The translations under genes and the position numbers were made by a program. A model generated the notes under the pieces. That model was not told the origin of the DNA, ran no database searches, and saw only the letters and a program-made list of their open reading frames with translations. 64,000 bases of DNA from assembly GCA_028551475.1 (NCBI GenBank), contig CM052355.1, forward strand, positions 32,453,580 through 32,517,579, in the 5' to 3' direction. Shown here piece after piece: positions 1-10,779 of the stretch (position 1 is its first letter; every line of letters starts with the position of its first letter). The DNA comes from Casuarina equisetifolia (Eukaryota > Streptophyta > Magnoliopsida > Fagales > Casuarinaceae).

Positions 1-1
1 C

Positions 2-847
2 AGGGAAGTGTTTTCTTCTTTGCAAGAAAAGGACCCCGTCTATAAAATGTGCCCATCAAATGCAGAATGGGAGAGAGTAAGTTTTGTCAGTAGTTACTTG
101 AAGCAATTTGTTGAGGTTACCAATGTTTTGACGAGGTGCAAGTCTTCAACAGCAAATATATATTTTCCTGAGCTCTGTGATATTCACTTGCAGTTGATCG
201 AATGGTGCAAGGATCCTGATGCTTGTATTAGTTCTCTGGCATCAAAGGTGAGAAGTAAGTTCGAAGATTATTGGGAGAGATGCAGCTCTGGTTTAGCAGT
301 TGCAGCCCTGCTAGATCCTCGATTCAAGATGAAATTGGTTGAGTATTACTATCCACAAATATATGGGAGTAGTGCTTCAGAACGTATTGACGATGTTTTC
401 CACTGTGTCAAGGAACTCTACAATGAACATTCCATCTGCTCGCCATTAGCTTCTCTCGATCAAGGTCTGGCCTGGCAAGTGGGTGGTAGTGCTTGTTCCT
501 CACCTGCTTCCAGGGATAGGCTGATGGGGTTTGACAAGTTCCTAAATGAAACTTCCCGTGCTGAAGGCACGAAGTCTGATCTGGACAAGTATCTGGAGGA
601 GCCTCTCTTTCCCCGCAATGCAGATTTCAACATATTGAATTGGTGGAAAGTGCACACTCCCAGGTACCCAATCCTATCTATGATGGCTCGCAATGTGTTG
701 GCAATGCCCATGTCAAAATTTGCTTCAGAGTTGGCGTTCAATACCGAACCAAGAGTGCTTGGTCGTGATTGGAGTTCATTGAGTCCAGCTACTGTCCAGG
801 CTTTGATGTGTTCGCAAGATTGGATAAGGAGTGAACTAGAAAGTTAA
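2..847 (+). CDS. hAT-superfamily transposase-like protein, C-terminal part (RICESLEEPER/DAYSLEEPER type)
   Basis: The frame is open from the first bases to a TAA at 845-847, about 282 codons, so the 5' end lies outside the window and no start can be named. The first half looks like the RNase-H-like core (hAT-like, DUF4413): it contains the family signature AVAALLDPRFK at about residues 98-108. The last 80 residues look like the hAT C-terminal dimerisation region (LDKYLEEPLFPR, then WWK, RYPILSMMA, and a final LSPATVQAL...W). The part seen has no stop or frameshift. That fits either a domesticated BED-zinc-finger hAT gene of the DAYSLEEPER class or a recently active transposon. The N-terminal BED finger and any terminal inverted repeats would lie to the left, so the two cannot be separated here. 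Its 3' flank is repeated several times further along the window. Confidence 0.82.
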   Translation, partial: REVFSSLQEKDPVYKMCPSNAEWERVSFVSSYLKQFVEVTNVLTRCKSSTANIYFPELCDIHLQLIEWCKDPDACISSLASKVRSKFEDYWERCSSGLAVAALLDPRFKMKLVEYYYPQIYGSSASERIDDVFHCVKELYNEHSICSPLASLDQGLAWQVGGSACSSPASRDRLMGFDKFLNETSRAEGTKSDLDKYLEEPLFPRNADFNILNWWKVHTPRYPILSMMARNVLAMPMSKFASELAFNTEPRVLGRDWSSLSPATVQALMCSQDWIRSELES

Positions 848-1256
848 TTTTTCTCCTTACAGATTTGATCCAATTTTTGGTAAATTCTATTATCTCCGAG
901 CTTTCTTCTTTTTTATTACAGTAGATCATCTTCGGCTTTATCAAACTACACCTTGTCCCATATGTTGATGCGTGGTAGTTGAATCAATTTGTGGGCTGTG
1001 TATTCAGCATATTCCATCGTTACCTGGGTTTAGATTGGTCTAACCCATCCGTTTACTTGCCTAAATTGTATGCGTGTGTTCTTGTTTTTACTTTTGCTTT
1101 TTCTTTCTTTAGGGGGCTACCAATGATCTACCTCGCCATAAGTTTTTGGTGATCAGGGTCAATGGGAAAAATTATAAATCTGAAGTGTATACAGTTCAAG
1201 TAAATGTGATTTGTTTTTCCTTCTTTAATACTTCAAAAACTTATAAGGTTTCTACG

Positions 1257-1294
<38 letters not shown>

Positions 1295-3588
1295 GGATTA
1301 ACCACTATTAGAGGATGACTAGATTATCTTCCAACAAGTTTTGCACGATTAGCTAATCCTATAAACCTTTATAGGATGATTTATAATACTCTGAAAGGTG
1401 ATGGGTCATCTTTTACGAGTATTGTTGGATGATCATATTCTTCTAAAATATTATAATAGTGATAAAATTATTTTATAACTCTTAAAATTGATAAAATCAT
1501 TTTAATATCTTCAATGAATCGATTCAACTTATTTTCAGCTTTTGTGATAAACAATAGTTAAATTTTTTAATATAATTTTAACATGGCTCCTTACCTCAAG
1601 TGTAGGAAAATTACAAAAACTCAATCTATAAGTAATAGAATAATTAGATGATATTATATATGTGTTGAACATACAAAAGTTAATAAGAAGTAATATTCCA
1701 TTGCTTTCCTTGATTGTATTTACAATAGGTGCTTTCCTTATATGGGTTTCTTTATGCATTTATAGTTGTACATTAACAAAGTAAAACCTAAGCTAGTAAT
1801 ACAAAAATTACTTTGGCCTCAGGTCTCTCATAAACTAGCCATTTAGGTGTCTTGACATGTTATCGGAGCCTTAAAACATTTTTTTGCTTCTGCTTTATCT
1901 ATTCAATACCATTCCCTTATAGCAATTTTGAAGCTTTCCTAACTTACAAAGATCGTTAGCACTTTGGGGCAAGAATTAGTACACTTAATCCAAACTACTT
2001 GCTAACCTCACTTTTACTCTACCTATCCTGTCCCTTACGGCAACCTCCATCATGCCCAATCCAGGACTGGCCTGAATCTCGACCCAAATGTATCCGAATC
2101 TGCACCCATTTTGGTTTATTCTGAGGTCACGGATTGACAAACAAGTACTAATGAGGCTTTCTGACCTAAATATCAGTCTCTTTCTTGATGATGCAAGTTC
2201 CCACTATTAAAATGAGAATTCTACCTTATTTTGCGATTTTAATATTGAAGATCTTTCACTCAAGAGGAAATGAAAATGAAAGCATATTAAGTATTAAACT
2301 GAGTAGCCAAAGTTATAACTTTGTGAATATAATAACATATAATTTTTTGCGGAAAAGAGAGGGACAATAATAGCAGGACCCTCGTACAGCAACCAGCGTT
2401 GAACTTAATTTTCTCTGATAATTTAACCAAACACTATCAACCTCGTTTTCATGTTGACCTTTGTGTGAACAAATAATATTTAGCGACGACTAATAACGTC
2501 CCCACAAGTCCTTTCCAACTATGAAATAAGGTTGACATAAAGATGTGGTTATTATAAAAGAAAAATGAATGATAAAAAATAGGAAAAAAAAAAATCCTCA
2601 ATGACTCATTATTTTTACGAAGAACATCTAATCCACCAAGGTCTCCTCCTTGTGATAGGGCCATGTACGCAGGTCGCCTTTCTCATTAAGAAAGCAGAGC
2701 CTATCCGAGGAAACAAAAAGCTAAGCTCGCCGAAAGCATAATGCCAAGATGCTCTTTGTGACCCATTTCAACTACCCACCACATTAGCTAGTCATATCAA
2801 TCTTGCAAATCATGCACAATGGCATGTCCTCTTTTCAATTAATTTGACCAAAAAGGCCGTTTGCTTAGATTAAAAAACAAAACATTTTTTAAACTTTTCG
2901 ATGTCAAGTGTTACAAATCAATAGTACAATCCTACACAAGGACTTAATTTTCTTTGGAAAGGAATCATTTTTTAATTATTACAAAATAAGTCAAAGTTTT
3001 ATAGTTTAATTGAAAGTTAGTTTGAGTTAAAAATATATGTTTATATTTAAACATTATTAAAAATTATATCTTTTGATATAAGATTTTCATTTTTAACTTT
3101 CTTTACATCTTAAACATATTTTATGTTTAAGGTTGAATAAAGGTGAAATAAACATTTATCACACATCAAACATATTTTATGAAGTTAATATTGAATTGAA
3201 GTTACAGTGGCTCCATCTGGCTTCTAATACTACATTTGAAATAAATTAAATCCAACCCAATAATTAATTTATGAGTGGAAAAGACATTTATATATTAAAA
3301 TAGTTCTCAATGATCGTATATTTCAATTTAAGATGTTCATTCTCAACAATAATATTTTAAAAGCGCTCTATTTTACTCTATATGAAGGTTAAAAAAATAG
3401 ACTTTCATTCTTCAAAACTCTAATACTATACTTGTATGTTAGAACCCATTGTTGTTTTAGTATCTTCACTTATGATTTTATTAGGTAATAGATATTGACT
3501 TTGGAAGAAATTCAGTTTTAATTTTTCATATTTTGAGTTAATCCGTTTGGTTAATATTTTAAAAGCACTCTATTTTACTGTAAGGGCC
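848..3588. other. AT-rich spacer holding the hAT 3' flank and copies of the array's repeated blocks
   Basis: No gene seen. Bases about 1000-1180, just after the hAT stop, recur as diverged copies near 4490, 21300, 35480, 39190, 52200 and 54900. A block around 2720 (ctaagctcgc...gcataatgcc) recurs near 20446, 34510, 38219, 51260, 53795 and 53981. Bases about 1500-1760 resemble the protease 5' flanks and the 27300-27450 region. The stretch is therefore one unit of the duplicated spacer. Short open frames in it are not conserved between copies. Confidence 0.6.
1259..1291. repeat. (TC)n microsatellite
   Basis: An uninterrupted TC dinucleotide run of about 33 bp in the hAT 3' flank. Confidence 0.95.
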
Positions 3589-3990
3589 AAACTTCCCACG
3601 CTGAAGGCAAGAAGTCTGAGCTAGATAAGTATCTAAAGAAGCCTCTCTTTCCTTGTAAATGTAGATTTCAACATATTGAAATGGTGGAAATTGCCCACTA
3701 CAAGGTACCCAATTCTGTCTATGATGGCCAGCAATGTGTCGACAATGCCCATGTCAAAATTTGCTTCAGAGTTCGCATTCAGCACTGAACCAAGGGTGCT
3801 TGGTCGTGAATGGAGTCCATTAAGTCCACGGAGTTTGCATTCAGAGTGCTTGGTCGTGAATGGAATCCATTAAGTCCATGAAGTGTGATTGGTCGTCAAT
3901 GGTGTCCATTAAGTCTAGCTACTATCCAGGCTTTGATGTGTTCGCAAGATTAGATAAGGACTGAACTAGAAAGTTAATTTTTTTTTTTAG
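3589..3990 (+). pseudogene. Second, broken copy of the hAT gene's last coding stretch
   Basis: The sequence aligns with about 546-860 of the first hAT gene: ETSRAEGTKSDLDKYLEEPLFPR becomes a matching but interrupted stretch. A one-base insertion near 3655-3662 breaks the frame. The frame from 3676 then recovers WWK...RYPILSMMA, FASEFAF and EPRVLGREW, and after that runs into a local triplication. The shared sequence continues past the old stop into the 3' flank (actagaaagttaattttt). The left junction falls inside the block that ends in ctattttactg, a recurrent landmark of the spacer. This is a truncated duplicate, not a gene. Confidence 0.8.
3797..3921 (+). repeat. Local triplication inside the hAT fragment
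   Basis: The motif ttggtcgtgaatgg..tccattaagtc occurs three times, with its tt at 3800, 3850 and 3889 (spacings about 50 and 39 bp). The intact hAT gene has it once, near 760-785. The last copy is the most diverged. Confidence 0.85.
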
Positions 3991-5443
3991 ATAAATATGT
4001 GAATTTATTTATTGAAGAATAAGAGAATACAAAAATTTAAAGATATATCAACTAAAAAGTTAACTTTCTTTTTGTATATTTGATCTAATTTTGAGTAAAT
4101 TCTATTGTTTTTGAGATTTCTTATTTTTTATTATAATTAATGCACCAAATTCACACACATGAGATGTTATAAACTTCACCATTAAAGTCTCTACTAGTTT
4201 ATTATTAAATTAGCTAATTAAGTTATGCTAATTAACTTTTCAGGAAAGTGTAGCAAACTGCCAATTGGGTTTGACATTAGGTAGGGATATGAACGAGCCG
4301 TGTCTCATTTTACTTTTAGTTTAAGATTTGTTGTTTTTCTTTTTGAATATAGGAAAAACTTCAGTCTTTACATGTTCTTTTGTGTAGTATCTAGCATGAT
4401 TGTTCTCAATCAGTTTTTATGTATTTGTTTTGTATTTAATGTAAGTTGTTTGAGTAGCTTTTGAGTGTATTTTATTTTTGAACACTAACTCACCTCACCA
4501 CAAGTTTGTGGTGATCAAGGTTGAAGTGAAACTTTACAAATCTTTAAAGGATGTCTTATAATCCTTTCAAGAGTGATCAATCAATCATCTTTTACAAAGT
4601 TTTGTTGGATAATCATATTATTTTAAAAGATTATAGTAATGGTCAAATTATTCTGCAATTCTTAAAAATGATGGTTAAATCATTGTAATATTTTTAATGA
4701 ATTGATTTAATTATATCTTTAATATTGTGATTAATACTCATTAACTTCTTTAATAATATTTAACATGATTCCCTACTCCAAGTGTAGAAAAATCATAAAG
4801 ACTTAATTTGCAAGTGATGAAGCAATGAAATAAAATCATAAAATTATATGATAGAGTGTAATATTGAAACGAAAATCTAATATCTTATTAGTTAGAAAGA
4901 ACACTTTTTTTTTTTTTTTTAACGTCCAGCCAAAGACACATGGTGCTCATGGAAAAAGCTATATTCGTACCACGAAATTTATATGATTAGCCACAGATTG
5001 ATTGAACAAATGCAGATAAAGCAAATACAAAGCGATCATCTGCAGTGGTGAGTGGACAATAACGAATTTGTAATAGCTCTTAAACTTCCACTCGTGTTGC
5101 ATTTACAGTGTCTTACGTACGTGAAAACAGATTCTTGTGACAAGGATGTAACACAAATGCAAAGCGACCATCTGGAGTGGTGAGTGGATGACGGTGAGAA
5201 CCGACCTCAGACCTAAGTGACTTCACAGTCATGCAGCACTTTCAAGTGTCTTACGTACGAAAAGTGAGACAAGGATTTGACAGGATGAAAACATGGAGCC
5301 TTGTCCTTTTACGAACTTCTTCCCACTTATCATTAACTTCAAACTCGAGAAGTTACGACTTTCAACAAAATTTATCCCTTTAATCACTACATCTTTCTTT
5401 TGTCATTTTGTCTTTTGTCTTTCTTCAAGTGTGATACAATACA
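3991..5443. other. Spacer and distal 5' flank of subtilase copy A
   Basis: No gene seen. The left part repeats the hAT 3' flank (catactc...ctcaccacaagtttgtggtgatca near 4490). The right part is the promoter-side block shared by all four proteases. Part of that block, from gcagtggtgagtgga to acgtacg, is present twice here (about 5040-5125 and 5165-5290), whereas copies B-D show it about once. Confidence 0.55.
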
Positions 5444-5448
5444 TATAA
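5444..5448 (+). promoter_or_regulatory. Probable TATA box of subtilase copy A
   Basis: TATAA within acatataagaag lies 99 bp before the ATG. The same TATAAGAAG core is 98-99 bp before the ATG in copies B, C and D, followed by a conserved gatcctcag-like leader. Confidence 0.55.
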
Positions 5449-5542
5449 GAAGCTATCGGGGGCGGAAGGATCCTCATATTTTTCGCCAAGAGTATAAGAA
5501 AATAGGCATGCAACATAGGAGTATCGTAAGAAGGAATAGGCA

Positions 5543-8500
5543 ATGAGACTGTCAAATTCTTTCCTTCACCTCCTGTCATTTCTTTTGTTCTCTTTACTCC
5601 ATAGATCCGCATTTTCGACCAAGAAGGTACGCGCTAAACCTGCTTTCACCTCCCAATATCAGAATAGAACAAAAAAACAGTATTTTTGGGTGTAGCTGAG
5701 TTCATGGGTTCATCATTGGAGTTTGATTTTATTCCATCTTCTATGGCTGTACTTGTAGTCGTATGTGGTATACTTGGGAGCACATTCGCATTCACATGGC
5801 CCGGATCTCTCTCCAGCTGATTTAAATAGAGTAACAGGGTCCCATCACAAGTTTCTTGGATCGTTTTTGGGAAGGTACTGCCATAAATTTTACCAAAGTG
5901 AACTTAAGCATCTTTCATTTCTTTACTTGGATAGTTTTATTACCTGAAACTTGTATTTTTATCATGCAGTCATGCTGCAGCGAAAGAGTCCATATTTCTG
6001 TCATACACAGGATACATCAATGGATTTGCTGCAACAGTAGATGATGAAATAGCAACACAGATAGCCGGTAACAAATCTCAATTTCTTTTTCTGTAACTTC
6101 TGTTTAGTTGCCTATGTAAACTTTGTGTAAATATTTATCCAAGTTTTTAGAGCATCCGAAAGTGGTCTCCATTTTCCTCAACAAAGCAAGTCAATTACAC
6201 ACAACACGTTCGTGGGAGTTCCTGGGACTTGAGCATAATGGGGTCACTGCTTCCGACTCAATTTGGGAGAAGGCAAGATATGGTGAAGACGTAATAATTG
6301 GAAACATTGATACCGGTGAGTAATTTCCACTTCAACATTGAAATTTCATTTTTGGTTACTGGACTGAGCCTGACGTTTGTTCAATGGGATTGTGGTAGGA
6401 GTGTGGCCTGAATCCAAGAGCTTCAGTGACAAACACTTGGGGCCGGTCCCATCAAAGTGGAAAGGAATCTGCCAGAATGACAACGACCCTGGGTTTTGTT
6501 GCAACAGGTACTACTGCCAGCTTTTTGGCATTTTTTCTTAGGACTCGTGTTCTTTATTCCCGCTAGACGAAACCCAAAGCACATTTATAAAGCACCAACT
6601 TCATTTACATGCAATTATTTGTGCGAGAAAGAAAGCTAATCGGAGCAAGATACTTCAACAAAGGCTATGCCGCGTTGTATGGTCCACTAAACTCCACTGC
6701 TAGCACACCGCGTGATTATAATGGCCACGGATCTCACACGCTATCAACAGCTGCTGGTAATTTTGTCACTGGGGCTTCTGTCTTTGGCTTTGGCAAAGGA
6801 ACTGCAAAAGGTGGATCACCAAAAGCTCGAGTGGCGGCTTATAAAGTGCCCGAAGGCGCTGGTGCAGATATGTTAGCAGCGATTGATATGGCCATCCATG
6901 GCGTTGATGTTCTGTCTATATCAATGAAGGATCGGGGTCCTTCTTCGATAACCCCATAGCTATTGGCTCCTTTCATGCTGTTCAGCAAGGCATTGTGGTG
7001 GTTTGCTCAGCAGGTAATGATGGACCTTCTCTTGCTACTGTCAACAATTTTGAGCCCTGGCTCATAACAGTGGGAGCCAGCACCATGGACAGGGAGGTCC
7101 ACAATTATGTGATCCTTGGCAACAAGATGCGGTTGGAGGTTAGTTTCATCTTCTATTGCTTTCTTCAACACGACTCCCTGCCTTCCAACATGCCATTTTC
7201 AAGGACATAATAATAGTAACAGTAACAGTAACAGTAACAGTAACAGTACATGATTTCGTGCTAACCTATGGACTTGGAGAGGAAGTAAACTTTCGTTCAT
7301 TCTCTTTCCTTACACTTAGTTATTAACTTTGAGTTGAAGGGACAAAGCATGTCATCTGGGACCTTGCCGAGCAACAAGTTCTACCCACTTATTAATGCTG
7401 CAGATGCCAGAGCTGCCAACACATCTGTCAAAGAAGCGTAAGGATAGCACAAATGCCTTTCATAATTTGCATTTGTCAGCAATGACTTCGATCACATTAT
7501 CAATAGATTATCACTGTGGAAAGTAAAATTCTATTACATGAAAGCTGAAGTACAATAAACTCAAGAAAACATTCGATTGTTTAAATCTCTCTTTTAAGAT
7601 TAAGAAAGATTTACATGTTTTTGAGGTGAACCGAAATCCATACATCAAGAGAAGTGGTAGGACTTTTTCTTGAATCGAATTGCATTAAGTTCAGCTCTTG
7701 ATTATGCAGTCAGTATTGTTTGAGTGGAACTCTTGACCCAAGAAAGGTGAGGGGAAAGATCTTGGTTTGTTTGCAAGATCAAATTCCAGAAGTTGAGAAG
7801 GGTGCCCATTTGGCTGGAGCTGCGGGGATGATTCTTGCCAACAATGACTTTGAAGGAAACGAAATATATGCTAACCCACATGTCCTCCCTGCTTCACACA
7901 TCAATTTCACCTATGCCTGTGCAATGCTCAGTTACATCATTTCAACCAGGTAAGATGACAAACCAGTGGCTTAATATCTTTAGCAATGGGGTGGTTGCAT
8001 GGAGCCTATATTCTAAGCACATACATCCAACAAACAATGCACATGGCTCATCAATGTCTTTAACCACTTAAATATGCCATATATCTAAAGATTAAGCATA
8101 CTTCTCACAATATGACTCCCATTTGATGCTCCTTGCCGTTTGAAACTTTCAACAAGGTTGAAAGCATTACTTTATAAAGAACTTCACATTTTAACAGGTC
8201 TCCCAAAGCTTACATTACGCGTCCAACGACACTGTTGGAAACAAATCCTGCACCTGTCATGGCATTATTTTCATCCATGGGACCAAGCAGCGATACACCT
8301 CAGATCCTTAAGGTTTCCTCTACATCAACTCTTTGTCCTTGTAATTTCTTGGATCAAGTTTATGGATTATATGTTCTGTTGTGATGCTCTGTGTTCAGCC
8401 TGATATTACTGCACCAGGAGTTAGTGTCATAGCAGCTTATACTGAAGCAGAAAGTCCAACAAATCTTGCATCTGACAAGCGCCGAGTTCAATTCAATTCT

Positions 8501-9228
8501 ATATCCGGCACTTCAATGTCATGTCCTCATGTTTCTGGCATTGCCGGCCTCCTCAAAAGCCTCCATCCCACCTGGAGTCCTGCAGCTATTAGGTCGGCAA
8601 TCATGACAACCGGTATGTAACCAAGACTCTTTCTTGTTATATTATGAAAATTTCTTTCTTGATCGCTATTTTTTTTTTTTCCAATTTTACAGCCAAAACA
8701 CTGGATAATAGAAGGGACCCACTGCTCAATGCTTCTTACTTTAGGGCCACACCCTTCAATTATGGAGCAGGACACATTCACCCAAATGGTGCTATGGATC
8801 CAGGGCTGGTTTATGACTTATCTATTAAGGATTACCTTAACTTCCTATGTGCGATGGGGTACAGTGAGACAGAAATATCATTGTTGTTAGGTAGTCCTTA
8901 TAATTGCCCAGAGGATTTCAGTCTCATCAACCTCAACTACCCTTCAATCACAGTCCCTGAACTTGCAGATAATGTCAGAGTGTCCCGAACTCTGAAGAAT
9001 GTAGGTTCCCCAGGAACCTATACAGCCCTTGTCCGAGAACCAAAAGGAATCTCTGTAAATGTCAAGCCTAAGAGATTAAAGTTTAAGAAAGTTGGTGAAG
9101 AAAAGAGTTTCGATGTCATCCTGAAGGTTAAAGAAGCTGAAGCTGCTAAGGACTACGTATTTGGAAAGTTGATGTGGTCAGATAAAAAGCACTATGTGAG
9201 GAGTCCGATTGTGGTGAAGGCAGCCTAA
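5543..9228 (+). pseudogene. Subtilisin-like serine protease SBT5-type, copy A, one frameshift
   Basis: Exons by splice consensus and phase: 5543-5626, 5759-5874, 5970-6067, 6151-6315, 6399-6507, 6632-7138, 7340-7437, 7710-7949, 8198-8312, 8399-8612, 8693-9228. Exon 1 encodes a signal peptide (MRLSNSFLHLLSFLLF). The I9 propeptide follows (YVVYLGAHSHSHGP), then Asp in NIDTG, His in NGHGSHT, AGNDGP, a PA domain in exons 7-8, [11 protein letters not shown] with the catalytic Ser, and an fn3-like C-terminus. Compared with copy D, one base is missing between about 6926 and 6934. As written, translation stops at 6957-6959 after about 299 residues, before the oxyanion Asn and the Ser. Everything after the deletion remains open when read exon by exon, so the loss is recent, or a sequencing error. 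The residue before GHG is Asn where the other three copies have Asp. An AATAAA lies at 9329. Confidence 0.85.
7215..7248 (+). repeat. (AGTAAC)n hexanucleotide repeat in intron 6 of copy A
   Basis: Five to six tandem copies of agtaac lie in the intron after exon 6. The corresponding introns of copies B, C and D do not show it. Confidence 0.9.
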
Positions 9229-9701
9229 ATAAACTAATGCATTCTCGTTAATTCCGCATGTTGTATGAACCCTACTTTCTTTTGAACCCAGCCGTTTCTA
9301 TGTTTGTCCTTCGAAGATATAGTATTTAAATAAAGCTGGGAAAAGAATGAAGATAATTTATCTTATAGAGTTCTTTTTTTTTTTTTTCTTTAGACAATTT
9401 ATTTTACGTCCTATTCATCTAGCATGATATAGTAAGTATATATGCTTCTAAAAATCATAGAGGGCATCTATTTGATGAAATACTGTCGTATTGACACATT
9501 GCAAAATACAAATCAACAAACATTTGGATAGCAATAAAAGCACTTGCCAAAGAGAGTAAATTTTCTTACACATTTGATGATGGCTCTGAGATCTTGTGAA
9601 AAGAATTATTTCCACAACTTCCCCTTTATAGTACCAACAATATTGATTTGAAAACAATCCTGAAATTTTTCATGAAATTTGGTATGCGTTTTGATTTAAT
9701 G
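9229..9701. other. 3' flank of copy A
   Basis: No gene seen. It is colinear with the 3' flanks of B, C and D (ctaatgcattctcgtta, cctagtatgatat, catgaaatttggtatgcg) up to about 9700, where the shared sequence ends abruptly. Confidence 0.6.
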
Positions 9702-10779
9702 GTATAAGAAACCATGCATTGCAGATTGGATAATATTAATTCAAATTTTGTTATTTCATATAATTTGTTAATAGAAAATTTACATTTTTGAGATGTAGAA
9801 AATATATATTAATCATCACAATAATCTAAATTTCCTGGTTTAAGGGATTTTATCATAATCATTTGAGTACTTTTTAGCGAAGATTCATGTACACCAATGA
9901 TCTCTAGTGGCTAGCTTATCATCTATAATGGGTTTGTAAACATAAGGCTTTTACTCAATAATCAGCCCAAGGACAAGTAAGTGAGGTTTGATTAAGGAAT
10001 GCAGAGCCCATGGAAGAAAATTGCTACTAGGTTTGAGTCTGATGGATTTACCTTCCATCTCCAAGGGTTTAAACTAAATGCAGCAAATATAGATAGAAAC
10101 TTGCAACCAGAAGGGTTGCATAATCAATAAGATGAAATAAAATAATGCAAAAATTCTTCCCACAGGTCATAAAAGTATTTGCCAATAGGAAAAGCTCATG
10201 CAAACATGAAAGGGCTAAGGTTGGTGAAGTGGCACAAATATCCAGTGAAGAGGTCGAAACAAGAGGAAGATATATTGACGATAGAAGGGAATGTGTGTTA
10301 AGGTTGTTGCTAAAATCTCTCCCACAGCCAGCTTTGACTATTGAACATATAAATAATCTTCCTATGAACATGGAACTTCCTAATCGCACTCTATATGTGC
10401 CATGTCCCCGATACAAAATAGTCAGCATGGAAGGAACCACAAATTAGCAAGCTTTCTAGGTAGGACACATGTTAGCCTTCAGGAATTCATACCCTACTCT
10501 CCTGGAGAAACTTTTGGACAAACCATATTGAGAGTCAATGCCCCACCACCTAGTCACCTACGAAATAAGGAAGAAAATTGTTGCATTATCAGGATTGGCA
10601 GCGCTGGAAAGTCCAAGGAGGTCAGCACGTCCAAAGGAAAACCATGAAGAAGGAGAACCGGCCATGAAGAATAAGAAGGAACTGACTTTGCCACCCAAGT
10701 AATATCATATTTTCTTCATGGCCATGTAACCTAAAAACAATATTATATTACGTTGCATGCAAGCGCTGCTGACTATAGA
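9702..10779. other. Unidentified stretch inserted after copy A
   Basis: This stretch is absent from the matching place in units B, C and D. It holds two overlapping open frames, 10145-10447 and 10402-10647, that I do not recognise. The first is preceded by cttcccacag, which could be a splice acceptor, so a captured exon is possible. It ends where a candidate copia LTR begins (10780). No terminal repeat or target duplication was found for it. The function is unknown. Confidence 0.4.

Noticed and set aside
460..741. Reverse-strand frame across the hAT gene
   Set aside because: It is a shadow of the well-supported + strand coding sequence.
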